A stretch of DNA of 64,000 nucleotides from contig NZ_CP072913.1 in NCBI RefSeq assembly GCF_017968885.1, positions 372,001 to 436,000 on the forward strand, in the 5' to 3' direction. Shown here one piece after another: positions 27,263 through 36,690 of the stretch; the stretch's first letter is position 1; the number at the start of each line of letters is the position of its first letter. The notes beneath the pieces were generated by a model that did no database searches, was not told the origin of the DNA, and worked only from the letters and a program-made list of their open reading frames with translations. A program made the position numbers and the translations under genes. Origin of the DNA: Pseudomonas sp. Tri1 (GTDB lineage Bacteria > Pseudomonadota > Gammaproteobacteria > Pseudomonadales > Pseudomonadaceae).

Positions 27263-28627
27263 TCAGCCTAAAAGTTCGCGCAGCACCTGGGTAAACGCCT
27301 GGGCGCTTTCTTCTTCGCCGGCATGGCGTCCGTCGCGCACCACCCATTGTCCGCCAACCATCACATCGCGCACCTGGCGATCCCCGCCGGCAAACAGCCA
27401 GCGATTGAGAATCCCGTCACCATGGGCCGTGGCCAGGTACGGATCGTTGCCATCGAGTACCAGCCAGTCGGCGCGCTTGCCGATTTCGAGAGCACCGACC
27501 GGTTGCCCCAAGGCCTGGGCGCCACCTTCCAGCGCCGCATCGAACAAGGTACGACCGACCATTGGCTGATCCGCCCGATACAAGCGGTTGCGGCGTTGGT
27601 CCCGCAGGCGCTGGCCATATTCCAACCAGCGCAACTCTTCGACCACACTGAGCGACACATGACTGTCGGAACCGATGCCCAGGCGCCCGCCTTGTGCGAG
27701 GAAGTCCACGGCTGGAAAAATTCCGTCGCCCAGGTTGGCTTCGGTGGTCAGGCACAGGCCGGCGATGGCCCGGCTCTTGGCCATGAGGCTGACTTCATCA
27801 GCGTTGGCGTGGGTCGCGTGGACCAGGCACCAGCGCTGATCCACCTCGGTGTTTTCGTACAGCCATTGCAACGGACGAGCGCCGCTCCAGCTCAGGCAAT
27901 CGTCCACCTCTTTCTGCTGCTCGGCGATGTGGATATGTACCGGGCACTGACGGTCGCTCGCAGCCAGCACTTCCTGGATTTGTCCAGGTGTCACGGCGCG
28001 CAGGGAGTGAAAGCACAAACCCAGCGCCTGCGCCGGTTGTTTGGCCAGGACCGGCTGCAGGCGTGCTTGAAGTTTCAGGTAGTTCTCGCTGCTGTTGATG
28101 AAACGACGCTGTCCGTCATTGGGCGCCTGGCCGCCAAAACCGGAATGACTGTAGAGCACCGGCAGCAGCGTCAGGCCGATGCCGGCGGCGGTGGCGGCGT
28201 GGCTGATGCGCAACGCCAGTTCCGCCGGGTCGGCATAGGGCGCCCCGTCGGTGTCGTGGTGCACATAGTGGAATTCGGCGACCGAGGTGTAGCCGGCCTT
28301 GAGCATTTCGATGTACAGCTGCCGGGCGATGATGCCGAGCTGATCGGGACTGATCTTTCCGACAAGGCGGTACATCAAGTCGCGCCAGGTCCAGAAACTG
28401 TCATTGGGATTGCCCGCCACTTCCGCCAACCCGGCCATGGCGCGTTGGAAGGCGTGGGAGTGCAGGTTCGGCATGCCCGGCAACAGTGGACCGCCCAGCC
28501 GCTCGGCGCCATCTGCGTGGGAGTCGGCCTGGACATGAGTCAGGACGCCCTCGGCGCTGACCTCAAGACGTACAGCATTGGCCCATCCACTAGGCAGCAG
28601 CGCGCGTTCAGCAAAGAAGGCGGACAT
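27263..28627 (-). CDS. hutF: formiminoglutamate deiminase
   Basis: HutF converts N-formimino-L-glutamate to N-formyl-L-glutamate and ammonia, the fourth step in the five-step histidine pathway. The 454-residue amidohydrolase contains metal-binding PNLHSHAFQRAM, a later CLVHATHANADE and the conserved IGSDSHVSLSVVEELRWLE. The presence of hutF together with hutG identifies the formylglutamate branch. It is transcribed away from hutCD; the 104-base intergenic gap holds a HutC operator. Confidence 0.96.
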   Translation of the reverse strand: MSAFFAERALLPSGWANAVRLEVSAEGVLTHVQADSHADGAERLGGPLLPGMPNLHSHAFQRAMAGLAEVAGNPNDSFWTWRDLMYRLVGKISPDQLGIIARQLYIEMLKAGYTSVAEFHYVHHDTDGAPYADPAELALRISHAATAAGIGLTLLPVLYSHSGFGGQAPNDGQRRFINSSENYLKLQARLQPVLAKQPAQALGLCFHSLRAVTPGQIQEVLAASDRQCPVHIHIAEQQKEVDDCLSWSGARPLQWLYENTEVDQRWCLVHATHANADEVSLMAKSRAIAGLCLTTEANLGDGIFPAVDFLAQGGRLGIGSDSHVSLSVVEELRWLEYGQRLRDQRRNRLYRADQPMVGRTLFDAALEGGAQALGQPVGALEIGKRADWLVLDGNDPYLATAHGDGILNRWLFAGGDRQVRDVMVGGQWVVRDGRHAGEEESAQAFTQVLRELLG

Positions 28628-28651
28628 GGTTCAACCTCATCGTGCGTAATT

Positions 28652-28661
28652 TGTATATACA
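28652..28661. promoter_or_regulatory. HutC operator, hutF/hutC intergenic
   Basis: TGTATATACA fits the palindrome TGTA-N2-TACA and is embedded in the longer TTGTATATACATATACAG. It lies between divergent hutF and hutC, so it can control both. Confidence 0.75.
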
Positions 28662-28731
28662 TATACAGACGTTTGCCTGGCCGGTAAACTCCGGCAAGCT
28701 AGCATTCTTATTTGCAGAACAAGGAACCGCC

Positions 28732-29481
28732 GTGCCGACTCCGCCTGCCAAACCGCCGCTGGCCGCAAACATGGGTGAAAGTCCGGCGCCCTTGTACGCC
28801 CGCGTCAAACAGATGATCACCCAGCAGATCGACAGTGGAAACTGGCCGCCGCATTACCGCGTGCCATCGGAAAGCGAACTGGTCAGCCAGTTGGGCTTCA
28901 GCCGCATGACCATCAACCGGGCCCTGCGGGAGATGACCGCTGATGGCCTGTTGGTGCGCATGCAGGGGGTCGGCACCTTTGTGGCTGAACCCAAAAGCCA
29001 GTCCGCGTTGTTCGAAGTGCATAACATCGCCGACGAAATCGCTTCCCGCGGCCATCGTCACACATGCCAGGTCATCACTCTGGAAGAAGAAGCCGCCGGT
29101 TCCGAACGGGCCTTGGCCCTGGACATGCGTGAAGGGCAGAAGGTGTTCCACTCGTTGATCGTGCATTTTGAAAACGACATCCCCGTGCAAATCGAGGACC
29201 GTTTCGTTAATGCACTGGTGGCGCCGGACTATCTCAAGCAGGACTTTACCTTGCAAACCCCCTACGCCTATCTGAACCAGGTCGCGCCGTTGACTGAAGG
29301 CGAACATGTGGTCGAAGCGATCCTGGCCGAACCGAGCGAGTGCAAGCTGCTGCAGATCGAGCGGGGCGAGCCATGCCTGTTGATCCGTCGCCGGACCTGG
29401 TCCGGGCGCCAGCCGGTGACGGCCGCGCGCCTGATTCATCCCGGCTCCCGTCATCGCCTGGAAGGACGATTTCATAAATGA
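28732..29481 (+). CDS. hutC: histidine-utilisation repressor HutC (GntR family)
   Basis: HutC represses hut genes and is released by urocanate. The 249 residues have an N-terminal GntR winged helix (PLYARVKQMITQQIDSG, then PSESELVSQLGFSRMTINRA) and a C-terminal UTRA ligand domain (LLIRRRTWSGRQPVTAARLI). I chose the GTG at 28732, preceded by AAGGAA, over an ATG 30 codons upstream that would run through the operator. Its end overlaps hutD by four bases. Confidence 0.95.
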   Translation: MPTPPAKPPLAANMGESPAPLYARVKQMITQQIDSGNWPPHYRVPSESELVSQLGFSRMTINRALREMTADGLLVRMQGVGTFVAEPKSQSALFEVHNIADEIASRGHRHTCQVITLEEEAAGSERALALDMREGQKVFHSLIVHFENDIPVQIEDRFVNALVAPDYLKQDFTLQTPYAYLNQVAPLTEGEHVVEAILAEPSECKLLQIERGEPCLLIRRRTWSGRQPVTAARLIHPGSRHRLEGRFHK

Positions 29482-30047
29482 GTGACTTGAAGGTTTTACG
29501 CGCTGCGGATTATCCACGCATGCCGTGGAAAAATGGCGGCGGCAGCACCGAGGAAATCACTCGCGATGCCGGAACCGGCCTGGAGGGCTTCGGCTGGCGT
29601 CTGTCGATTGCCGACATCGCTGAGTCGGGCGGTTTTTCTACATTCACCGGTTACGAGCGGATCATCAGCGTCTTGCAGGGTGATGGCATGACACTGAACG
29701 TCGACGGTCAAGTCACGCGGCCATTGCACCCGCTGGACCCCTTTGCGTTCAGCGGCGAGAGCCATGTCTATTGCACGTTGCTGGGCGGACCTATCCGTGA
29801 CTTCAACCTGATCTATGCGCCGCAGCGTTACCGCGTGCGATTGCAGTGGTTGGGAGGCCGACAGCGGTTTTTCAGCGAGGCGGGGACGGTGCTGGTGTTC
29901 AGCGCGGCCCCGGGATTGGCGATCGAGATTGGCGAGTCCGCCGTCAACCTGGGCCTCTACGACTGCTTGCAATTGAGCGGTAACACCGGGCTGCTGGACA
30001 TCTCCAGCCACGGCCAATGCTGCGTGATCGAGCTGACTGCCCACTGA
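29478..30047 (+). CDS. hutD: HutD family protein
   Basis: This 189-residue cupin-like protein contains the family hallmarks YPRMPWKNGGGSTEEI and GFGWRLSIADIAESGGFSTF. HutD is conserved in hut loci; it has no proven enzymatic activity and has been suggested to limit over-induction of the pathway. It is coupled to hutC by a four-base overlap. A palindrome at 30064-30095 follows the stop. Confidence 0.94.
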   Translation: MSDLKVLRAADYPRMPWKNGGGSTEEITRDAGTGLEGFGWRLSIADIAESGGFSTFTGYERIISVLQGDGMTLNVDGQVTRPLHPLDPFAFSGESHVYCTLLGGPIRDFNLIYAPQRYRVRLQWLGGRQRFFSEAGTVLVFSAAPGLAIEIGESAVNLGLYDCLQLSGNTGLLDISSHGQCCVIELTAH

Positions 30048-30063
30048 CTTCAGCCCTGTCCCC

Positions 30064-30095
30064 CTGTGGTGAGGGGATAAATTCCCTCACCACAG
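30064..30095. repeat. palindrome CTGTGGTGAGGG type, possible hutD terminator
   Basis: CTGTGGTGAGGG and CCCTCACCACAG pair as a 12-base stem around GATAAATT. The same family occurs at 43279-43312. There is no T run, so it may be a dispersed repeat that ends transcription inefficiently. Confidence 0.75.
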
Positions 30096-30304
30096 ATAAT
30101 TCCCTCGTCAGATAAGTCTTTCGCCGTTTCCCTCGCGCACCAACTTGTTACCGAATGCCCCACTGTGGCGCAATACCACGCGTTCATGACGGTATTCCCT
30201 CATCTCAAAAATACCCCGCAGAAATTTCATCTGCCTGCCAAACCCTTCAACTAAAGGCCTTCAGGCCAATTCCAAAAGCGTTCTTGATCCGTCCTTTCAG
30301 AAGT

Positions 30305-30320
30305 TGGCCGCTTGATTGCA
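30305..30320 (+). promoter_or_regulatory. sigma-54 promoter of hutU
   Basis: TGGCCGCTTGATTGCA matches TGGCAC-N5-TTGCA at most positions, with exactly ten bases between GG and GC. Predicted start is near 30331, within the HutC operator. Confidence 0.8.
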
Positions 30321-30324
30321 TATG

Positions 30325-30338
30325 CTTGTACATACAAG
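30325..30338. promoter_or_regulatory. HutC operator overlapping the hutU start site
   Basis: CTTGTACATACAAG is a palindrome of TGTA-N2-TACA type with two more symmetric bases on each side. It begins five bases after the -12 element, so bound HutC would block open-complex formation. Confidence 0.8.
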
Positions 30339-30440
30339 TAAAGACGTATGCGTATGAGTCGCCGATATTCAACGCAACGTTCGCTAAATCGCTGCCCACT
30401 GCCCGGGCTGGTATGGATTGATCGCTGAGGAGTTTTTGCT

Positions 30441-32129
30441 GTGACCGACGCTACCCAAAAACCTGAAAAATACCGTGACGTTGAAATTCGCGCCCCTCGC
30501 GGTAACACGCTGACCGCCAAGAGCTGGCTGACTGAAGCGCCGCTGCGCATGTTGATGAACAACCTCGACCCGGAAGTCGCCGAGAACCCCAAGGAACTGG
30601 TGGTTTACGGTGGCATTGGCCGCGCGGCGCGTAACTGGGAGTGCTATGACAAGATCGTCGAAAGCCTCACCAACCTCAATGACGACGAAACTTTGCTGGT
30701 GCAATCCGGCAAGCCGGTCGGCGTGTTCAAGACCCACAGCAATGCACCTCGCGTCCTGATCGCCAACTCCAATCTGGTTCCACATTGGGCCAGTTGGGAA
30801 CACTTCAACGAACTCGACGCCAAGGGCCTGGCCATGTACGGCCAGATGACCGCCGGCAGCTGGATCTACATCGGCAGCCAGGGCATCGTGCAGGGCACCT
30901 ACGAAACCTTCGTCGAAGCCGGTCGCCAGCATTACAACGATGACCTGAAAGGCAAGTGGGTCCTGACCGCCGGCCTGGGTGGCATGGGCGGTGCGCAACC
31001 GTTGGCCGCGACCCTGGCCGGTGCTTGCTCGCTGAACATCGAATGCCAGCAGGTGAGTATCGATTTCCGCCTCAAGACCCGCTACGTCGACGAGCAGGCC
31101 ACTGACCTGGATGACGCCTTGGCGCGTATTGCGAAATACACCGCAGAAGGCAAGGCGATTTCCATCGCGCTGTGTGGGAACGCTGCCGAAATCCTGCCGG
31201 AAATGGTCCGTCGTGGCGTGCGCCCGGACATGGTTACCGACCAGACCAGTGCCCACGACCCCCTCAACGGTTACCTGCCGGCCGGCTGGACCTGGGACCA
31301 ATACCGTGCCCGCGCCAAGACCGAACCCGCCGCCGTGGTGAAGGCCGCCAAGCAGTCGATGGCCGTGCACGTAAAAGCCATGCTGGCCTTCCAGAAAATG
31401 GGCGTGCCGACCTTCGACTACGGCAACAACATCCGCCAGATGGCCCAGGAAGAGGGCGTCGAGAATGCCTTCGATTTCCCAGGCTTCGTACCGGCCTACA
31501 TCCGTCCGCTGTTCTGCCGCGGTATCGGCCCGTTCCGTTGGGCCGCGCTGTCGGGTGATCCGCAGGACATCTACAAGACCGATGCCAAGGTCAAGGAGTT
31601 GATTCCCGACGACGCTCATCTGCACAACTGGCTGGACATGGCGCGTGAGCGCATCAGCTTCCAGGGTCTGCCAGCGCGTATCTGCTGGGTCGGCCTGGGC
31701 CTGCGGGCCAAGTTGGGCCTGGCGTTCAACGAAATGGTGCGCAGCGGCGAATTGTCGGCCCCGATCGTGATTGGCCGCGATCACCTGGACTCCGGCTCCG
31801 TGGCCAGCCCCAACCGTGAAACCGAATCCATGCAGGACGGTTCCGACGCGGTCTCCGACTGGCCGCTGCTCAATGCCTTGCTCAACACCGCCAGTGGCGC
31901 GACCTGGGTTTCGCTGCACCACGGTGGCGGCGTCGGCATGGGCTTCTCCCAGCATTCGGGCATGGTGATTGTCTGCGACGGTACCGATGAAGCGGCCGAG
32001 CGCATTGCCCGCGTGCTGCACAACGACCCGGCCACTGGCGTGATGCGCCATGCCGATGCCGGTTACCAGATCGCTATCGACTGCGCCAAGGAACAGGGGC
32101 TTAACCTGCCGATGATCACCGGCAAGTAA
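30441..32129 (+). CDS. hutU: urocanate hydratase
   Basis: HutU hydrates urocanate to imidazolonepropionate using tightly bound NAD. The 562-residue product begins at a GTG with GAGGAG upstream. It contains [15 protein letters not shown], the Rossmann-like [25 protein letters not shown], and a C-terminal [18 protein letters not shown]. Length and motifs are typical. It heads the hutU-transporter-hutH-hutI-hutG series, with a sigma-54/HutC-controlled promoter upstream. Confidence 0.97.
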   Translation: MTDATQKPEKYRDVEIRAPRGNTLTAKSWLTEAPLRMLMNNLDPEVAENPKELVVYGGIGRAARNWECYDKIVESLTNLNDDETLLVQSGKPVGVFKTHSNAPRVLIANSNLVPHWASWEHFNELDAKGLAMYGQMTAGSWIYIGSQGIVQGTYETFVEAGRQHYNDDLKGKWVLTAGLGGMGGAQPLAATLAGACSLNIECQQVSIDFRLKTRYVDEQATDLDDALARIAKYTAEGKAISIALCGNAAEILPEMVRRGVRPDMVTDQTSAHDPLNGYLPAGWTWDQYRARAKTEPAAVVKAAKQSMAVHVKAMLAFQKMGVPTFDYGNNIRQMAQEEGVENAFDFPGFVPAYIRPLFCRGIGPFRWAALSGDPQDIYKTDAKVKELIPDDAHLHNWLDMARERISFQGLPARICWVGLGLRAKLGLAFNEMVRSGELSAPIVIGRDHLDSGSVASPNRETESMQDGSDAVSDWPLLNALLNTASGATWVSLHHGGGVGMGFSQHSGMVIVCDGTDEAAERIARVLHNDPATGVMRHADAGYQIAIDCAKEQGLNLPMITGK

Positions 32130-32141
32130 CCCCGGAGCCCA

Positions 32142-32230
32142 TGTGGGAGCGAGCTTGCTCGCGATGAGGGCGTGTCAGTCGATGCAACAGGTACCGACCC
32201 ACCGCCATCGCGAGCAAGCTCGCTCCCACA
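32142..32230. repeat. REP pair (REPIN)
   Basis: Two inverted TGTGGGAGCGAGCTTGCTCG copies with about 41 bases between, inside the hut operon between hutU and the permease gene. Confidence 0.9.
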
Positions 32231-32266
32231 GGGATGAATTCCAGAGCAATCCACAGAGGTTGAACC

Positions 32267-33733
32267 ATGGCTGTCAGTAGCACACGCGCAAGCAGCAAGC
32301 CGTTGATCGAGAAACGCTCGATCGACTACATCCCGGAAGTGGAGAGACACGGCCGGTTGTTGAGCCAGTTCACCCTCTGGATGGGTGCCAACCTGCAAAT
32401 CACGGCCATTGTCACCGGCGCATTGGCGGTGGTGCTGGGTGGTGATGTGTTCTGGTCGTTGATCGGTTTGCTGATCGGCCAACTGCTCGGCGGCGGCGTC
32501 ATGGCGTTGCATGCCGCGCAAGGGCCCAAGCTCGGCCTGCCGCAGATGATCTCCAGCCGGGTGCAGTTTGGTGTTTATGGCGCGGCCATTCCGATCGTGC
32601 TGGTGTGCCTGATGTACCTGGGTTTCACCGCAACCGGAACCGTGCTTTCCGGCCAGGCGCTGGGCCAGTTGTTTGGCGTCAGCGACAGTGTTGGCATCCT
32701 CATTTTCGCCAGTGTCATTGTGCTGGTCACGGTGCTCGGTTATCGGGTAATTCACTTCATTGGCCGTGTCGCCAGCGTCATTGGTGTGATTGCCTTTGTT
32801 TACCTGTTCGCCCGCCTGATGAGCCAGACGGACGTTGGCGTACTCCTGAACATCCGCCATTTCAGCTGGAGCAGTTTCCTGCTGGCGGTGTCGCTCGCGG
32901 CATCCTGGCAGATCGCCTTCGGCCCCTACGTGGCTGACTATTCGCGTTACCTGCCGAGCAAGACTTCCTCGGTGAAAACCTTTTTTGCCGCAGGCGCCGG
33001 CTCAGTCATCGGCGCGCAGGTGGCGATGATCCTCGGCGTGTTTGCTGCCGCCTCGGCCAATGGGCAGTTTGCGGGTCACGAAGTGGCCTACATCGTTGGC
33101 CTGGGTGGTACCGGTGCCACCGCCGCGCTGTTGTACTTCAGCATCGCGTTCGGCAAGGTCACCATTTCCACGCTGAACTCCTACGGCAGCTTCATGTGCA
33201 TTGCGACCATCATCAGCGGTTTTCGTGGTCACCTGAACGTCACACGCTTGCAGCGTCTGGTCTTCGTGCTGGCCATCGTCGGCACCGCGACTCTGATCGC
33301 GCTGCTCGGCCAGCACTCGTTCCTCGGTGCGTTCAAGTCCTTCATCCTGTTCTTGCTGGCGTTCTTTACGCCTTGGAGCGCGATCAACCTGGTGGACTAC
33401 TACTGCATCACTCGCGAGCGCTATGACGTGCCGGCACTGGCGGACCCGAACGGTCGCTACGGTCGTTGGAATGCCCTTGGTATCAGCGTCTATGTCTTCG
33501 GTGTACTGGTTCAACTGCCGTTCATTGCCACCAAGTTCTATACCGGTCCGTTGGTGGAAGCGATGGGGGGTGTGGATATTTCCTGGATCATCGGTCTGGT
33601 GGTCCCGGCGGGGCTGTATTACGTCGCCGCCAAGAAGTGGCATAGCGCTGTACCCGATCAATTGATCCTGCCGATCGAGCAGGACGCGGTTGACGCACAA
33701 CCGAGCAGGGCGGGCCGCCTCCAAGCGGTCTGA
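32267..33733 (+). CDS. NCS1 family permease, probable urocanate transporter
   Basis: This 488-residue membrane protein has about twelve predicted helices. It carries the NCS1 (purine/cytosine permease) features: an N-terminal VERHGRLLSQFTLWMGANLQ and a middle WQIAFGPYVADYSRYLP, followed by LLAFFTPWSAINLVDYY. Its place directly after hutU suggests urocanate or histidine as substrate; a gene in this position in P. fluorescens is called hutTu, as I recall. Substrate assignment is inference from context. Confidence 0.85.
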   Translation: MAVSSTRASSKPLIEKRSIDYIPEVERHGRLLSQFTLWMGANLQITAIVTGALAVVLGGDVFWSLIGLLIGQLLGGGVMALHAAQGPKLGLPQMISSRVQFGVYGAAIPIVLVCLMYLGFTATGTVLSGQALGQLFGVSDSVGILIFASVIVLVTVLGYRVIHFIGRVASVIGVIAFVYLFARLMSQTDVGVLLNIRHFSWSSFLLAVSLAASWQIAFGPYVADYSRYLPSKTSSVKTFFAAGAGSVIGAQVAMILGVFAAASANGQFAGHEVAYIVGLGGTGATAALLYFSIAFGKVTISTLNSYGSFMCIATIISGFRGHLNVTRLQRLVFVLAIVGTATLIALLGQHSFLGAFKSFILFLLAFFTPWSAINLVDYYCITRERYDVPALADPNGRYGRWNALGISVYVFGVLVQLPFIATKFYTGPLVEAMGGVDISWIIGLVVPAGLYYVAAKKWHSAVPDQLILPIEQDAVDAQPSRAGRLQAV

Positions 33734-33802
33734 TGGGACGTTGACAGGGCTGGATGCCTCTTGACTGCCGTAAGCCAATTCACTGATTAGGAGCGTCACA
33801 CA

Positions 33803-34771
33803 ATGAAATCGAACAAGACCCTGCTGACCACGTTGCTTTCCATGGGCCTGCTGGCCAGCGCTGGCGCCACACAAGCGGCGGGTTGGTGCGAGTCGGGCAA
33901 ACCGGTGAAGTTCGCCGGCCTGAACTGGGAAAGCGCCATGCTGCTGACCGACGTCCTGCAAGTGGTGCTGGAAAAAGGCTACGACTGCAAGACCGACAGC
34001 CTGCCAGGCAACTCCATCACCATGGAGAACGCCCTGAGCAGCAACGACATCCAGGTGTTTGCCGAGGAGTGGGTCGGCCGCAGCGAAGTCTGGAACAAGG
34101 CCGAGAAGGCCGGCAAGGTGGTCGGCGTAGGTGCGCCGGTGGTGGGCGCCATCGAAGGTTGGTATGTGCCGCGCTACGTGATTGAAGGCGACGCCAAGCG
34201 CAAGCTCCAAGCCAAGGCTCCAGGCCTGAAGAACATCGCTGACCTGGGCCAGTACGCCGCCGTGTTCAAGGACCCGGAAGAACCATCCAAGGGCCGTTTC
34301 TACAACTGCCCGGCCGGTTGGACCTGTGAGCTGGACAACAGCGAAATGCTGAAAAGCTATGGCCTGGAAAAAACCTACACCAACTTCCGCCCTGGCACCG
34401 GCCCGGCCTTGGATGCGGCGGTGCTGTCGAGCTACAAGCGTGGCGAGCCGATCCTGTTCTACTACTGGTCGCCGACGCCGCTGATGGGCCAGGTGGACCT
34501 GGTGAAACTGGAAGAAAAACCCGGCGTGGATAAAAGCGTGAGCATCAAGGTCGGCCTGTCCAAGACCTTCCACGACGAAGCTCCGGAACTGGTGGCAGTG
34601 CTGGAAAAGGTCAACCTGCCGATCGACATCCTGAACCAGAACCTCGGCCGTATGGCCAAGGAGCGGATCGAGTCGCCGAAACTGGCGAAGATCTTCCTGA
34701 AGGAACATCCTGAAGTCTGGCACGCCTGGGTCAGTGAAGACGCTGCCAAGAAAATCGACGCGGCTCTGTAG
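33803..34771 (+). CDS. hutX: histidine ABC transporter substrate-binding protein
   Basis: This 322-residue periplasmic protein has signal peptide LLSMGLLASAGATQAA. The body belongs to the OpuAC/ProX-like type: WCESGKPVKFAGLNWESAML, then PGNSITMENALSSNDIQVF, LDAAVLSSYKRGEPILFYYW and a Trp near the end. HutXWV proteins import histidine with high affinity. The order binding protein, permease, ATPase and the position inside the hut locus support this. A stem-loop separates it from hutW. Confidence 0.92.
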   Translation: MKSNKTLLTTLLSMGLLASAGATQAAGWCESGKPVKFAGLNWESAMLLTDVLQVVLEKGYDCKTDSLPGNSITMENALSSNDIQVFAEEWVGRSEVWNKAEKAGKVVGVGAPVVGAIEGWYVPRYVIEGDAKRKLQAKAPGLKNIADLGQYAAVFKDPEEPSKGRFYNCPAGWTCELDNSEMLKSYGLEKTYTNFRPGTGPALDAAVLSSYKRGEPILFYYWSPTPLMGQVDLVKLEEKPGVDKSVSIKVGLSKTFHDEAPELVAVLEKVNLPIDILNQNLGRMAKERIESPKLAKIFLKEHPEVWHAWVSEDAAKKIDAAL

Positions 34772-34781
34772 GTCGAATACC

Positions 34782-34807
34782 CCCGGCCAACCCTAGGGCT
34801 GGCCGGG
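34782..34807 (+). promoter_or_regulatory. intra-operon stem-loop between hutX and hutW
   Basis: CCCGGCCA pairs with TGGCCGGG around ten bases. No T run follows. Stem-loops here commonly protect binding-protein mRNA or attenuate distal genes, giving more binding protein than permease. Confidence 0.6.
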
Positions 34808-34841
34808 ACGTTCACTGCATCCACTTGATCGAGAGTCTCTT

Positions 34842-35693
34842 ATGTTTCCCGAAAGCTTTACCTTCTCCATCGCCGACTGGGTCAACGGTTGGGTCGACTC
34901 CCTGGTGACCAACTATGGCGATGTGTTCCGGCACATCTCCGACACCTTGCTGTGGGCCATCGTCAACCTCGAAGGCCTGCTGCGCATGGCGCCCTGGTGG
35001 CTGATGCTGGCCATCGTTGGCGGCATTGCCTGGCATGCCACCCGCAAGGTCGTGGCCACGGCAGTGATCGTCGGCCTGCTGTTTCTGGTGGGCGCGGTGG
35101 GCCTGTGGGACAAACTGATGCAGACCCTCGCCCTGATGCTGGTGGCGACGCTGATCTCGGTATTGATCGGCATTCCGCTGGGCATTCTTTCGGCGCGCAG
35201 CAATCGCCTGCGTTCGGTGCTGATGCCATTGCTGGACATCATGCAGACCATGCCGAGTTTCGTGTACCTGATTCCGGTGTTGATGCTGTTTGGCCTGGGC
35301 AAGGTCCCGGCGATTTTCGCCACGGTGATCTACGCTGCGCCGCCACTGATTCGCTTGACCGACCTGGGCATCCGCCAGGTGGACGGCGAAGTCATGGAAG
35401 CCATCAACGCCTTCGGCGCCAACCGTTGGCAACAGCTGTTCGGCGTGCAACTGCCCCTGGCCCTGCCAAGCATCATGGCCGGGATCAACCAGACCACCAT
35501 GATGGCCCTGTCGATGGTCGTCATCGCTTCGATGATCGGCGCCCGAGGCCTGGGTGAAGATGTGCTGGTTGGCATCCAGACCCTCAACGTCGGACGCGGC
35601 CTCGAAGCGGGGCTGGCAATCGTGATTCTCGCCGTGGTCATCGACCGCATTACCCAGGCCTATGGTCGTCCTCGGCATGAGGTGAGCAAATGA
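34842..35693 (+). CDS. hutW: histidine ABC transporter permease
   Basis: This 283-residue inner-membrane subunit has about six helices. The ABC-permease EAA loop contains [24 protein letters not shown]. The N-terminal half has [20 protein letters not shown] and the segment [20 protein letters not shown], typical of OpuAB/ProW permeases. It overlaps hutV by four bases (ATGA), so the two are translationally coupled. Confidence 0.94.
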   Translation: MFPESFTFSIADWVNGWVDSLVTNYGDVFRHISDTLLWAIVNLEGLLRMAPWWLMLAIVGGIAWHATRKVVATAVIVGLLFLVGAVGLWDKLMQTLALMLVATLISVLIGIPLGILSARSNRLRSVLMPLLDIMQTMPSFVYLIPVLMLFGLGKVPAIFATVIYAAPPLIRLTDLGIRQVDGEVMEAINAFGANRWQQLFGVQLPLALPSIMAGINQTTMMALSMVVIASMIGARGLGEDVLVGIQTLNVGRGLEAGLAIVILAVVIDRITQAYGRPRHEVSK

Positions 35694-36520
35694 GCAACGC
35701 AGCCATCAGCAAGATCGAAGTCAAGAACGTCTTCAAGATTTTCGGCAATCGCTCCAAGGAAGCCCTGGAGCTGATCCGCCAAAACAAGACCAAGGACCAG
35801 GTACTGGCCGAAACCGGTTGCGTGGTCGGCGTGAACGACCTGTCGCTGAGTATCGGCACTGGCGAGATCTTCGTGATCATGGGCCTGTCCGGCTCCGGCA
35901 AGTCCACCCTGGTGCGGCACTTCAACCGGCTGATCGACCCCACCAGCGGCGCGATCCTGGTGGACGGTGAAGACATCCTGCAACTGGACATGGACGCCCT
36001 GCGCGAATTTCGCCGGCACAAGATCAGCATGGTGTTCCAGAGCTTCGGCCTGTTGCCCCACAAGAGCGTGCTGGACAACGTCGCCTATGGCTTGAAAGTG
36101 CGCGGCGAGAGCAAGCAGGTGTGCGCCGAGCGGGCGCTGCACTGGATCAACACCGTGGGCCTGAAGGGCTACGAGAACAAATACCCGCACCAGCTCTCCG
36201 GTGGCATGCGCCAGCGCGTGGGCCTGGCCCGCGCCTTGGCGGCGGACACCGACATCATCCTGATGGACGAGGCCTTCAGCGCCCTCGACCCGCTGATCCG
36301 CGCGGAAATGCAGGACCAGTTGCTGGAGCTGCAAAAGACCCTGCACAAGACCATCGTGTTCATCACCCACGACCTCGACGAGGCCGTGCGTATCGGCAAC
36401 CGCATTGCGATTCTCAAGGACGGCAAGCTGATCCAGGTCGGCACACCCCGGGAGATCCTGCACTCGCCGGCGGATGAGTATGTCGATCGGTTTGTGCAGC
36501 GGCGTGCGGCGGTGGTTTGA
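35690..36520 (+). CDS. hutV: histidine ABC transporter ATP-binding protein
   Basis: This 276-residue ATPase of the ProV/OpuAA type has Walker [11 protein letters not shown]-loop [16 protein letters not shown], signature [16 protein letters not shown] and Walker [14 protein letters not shown]. The switch His is in FITHDLDEA. It lacks the CBS domains seen in osmoregulatory OpuAA, which agrees with a histidine rather than an osmotic transporter. It is the last of hutXWV. Confidence 0.95.
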   Translation: MSNAAISKIEVKNVFKIFGNRSKEALELIRQNKTKDQVLAETGCVVGVNDLSLSIGTGEIFVIMGLSGSGKSTLVRHFNRLIDPTSGAILVDGEDILQLDMDALREFRRHKISMVFQSFGLLPHKSVLDNVAYGLKVRGESKQVCAERALHWINTVGLKGYENKYPHQLSGGMRQRVGLARALAADTDIILMDEAFSALDPLIRAEMQDQLLELQKTLHKTIVFITHDLDEAVRIGNRIAILKDGKLIQVGTPREILHSPADEYVDRFVQRRAAVV

Positions 36521-36547
36521 GGAATTTGTGGTGGCTGGGCTGGCCCC

Positions 36548-36640
36548 ATCGCGAGCAAGCTCGCTCCCACAATGGGATCTCTCCTGTTCACAAACTCTGT
36601 GTCCAAAGGAAATCCCTGTGGGAGCGAGCTTGCTCGCGAT
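36548..36640. repeat. REP pair
   Basis: Left ATCGCGAGCAAGCTCGCTCC and right inverse, about 45 bases apart, between hutV and the first histidase-family gene. Confidence 0.9.
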
Positions 36641-36690
36641 AGGGCCGGCAAAGCTGCATCAATGTTCAAGTTGTAAGCACGAGGTTGAAG

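Larger units (their letters stand above)
30048..30440. other. hutD-hutU intergenic region
   Basis: This 393-base gap holds the palindrome at 30064-30095, a sigma-54 promoter at 30305-30320 and a HutC operator at 30325-30338. The sequence between about 30100 and 30300 shows no clear gene; it is where enhancer sites for an NtrC- or CbrB-type activator would be expected, but I could not identify a convincing site. Confidence 0.6.
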
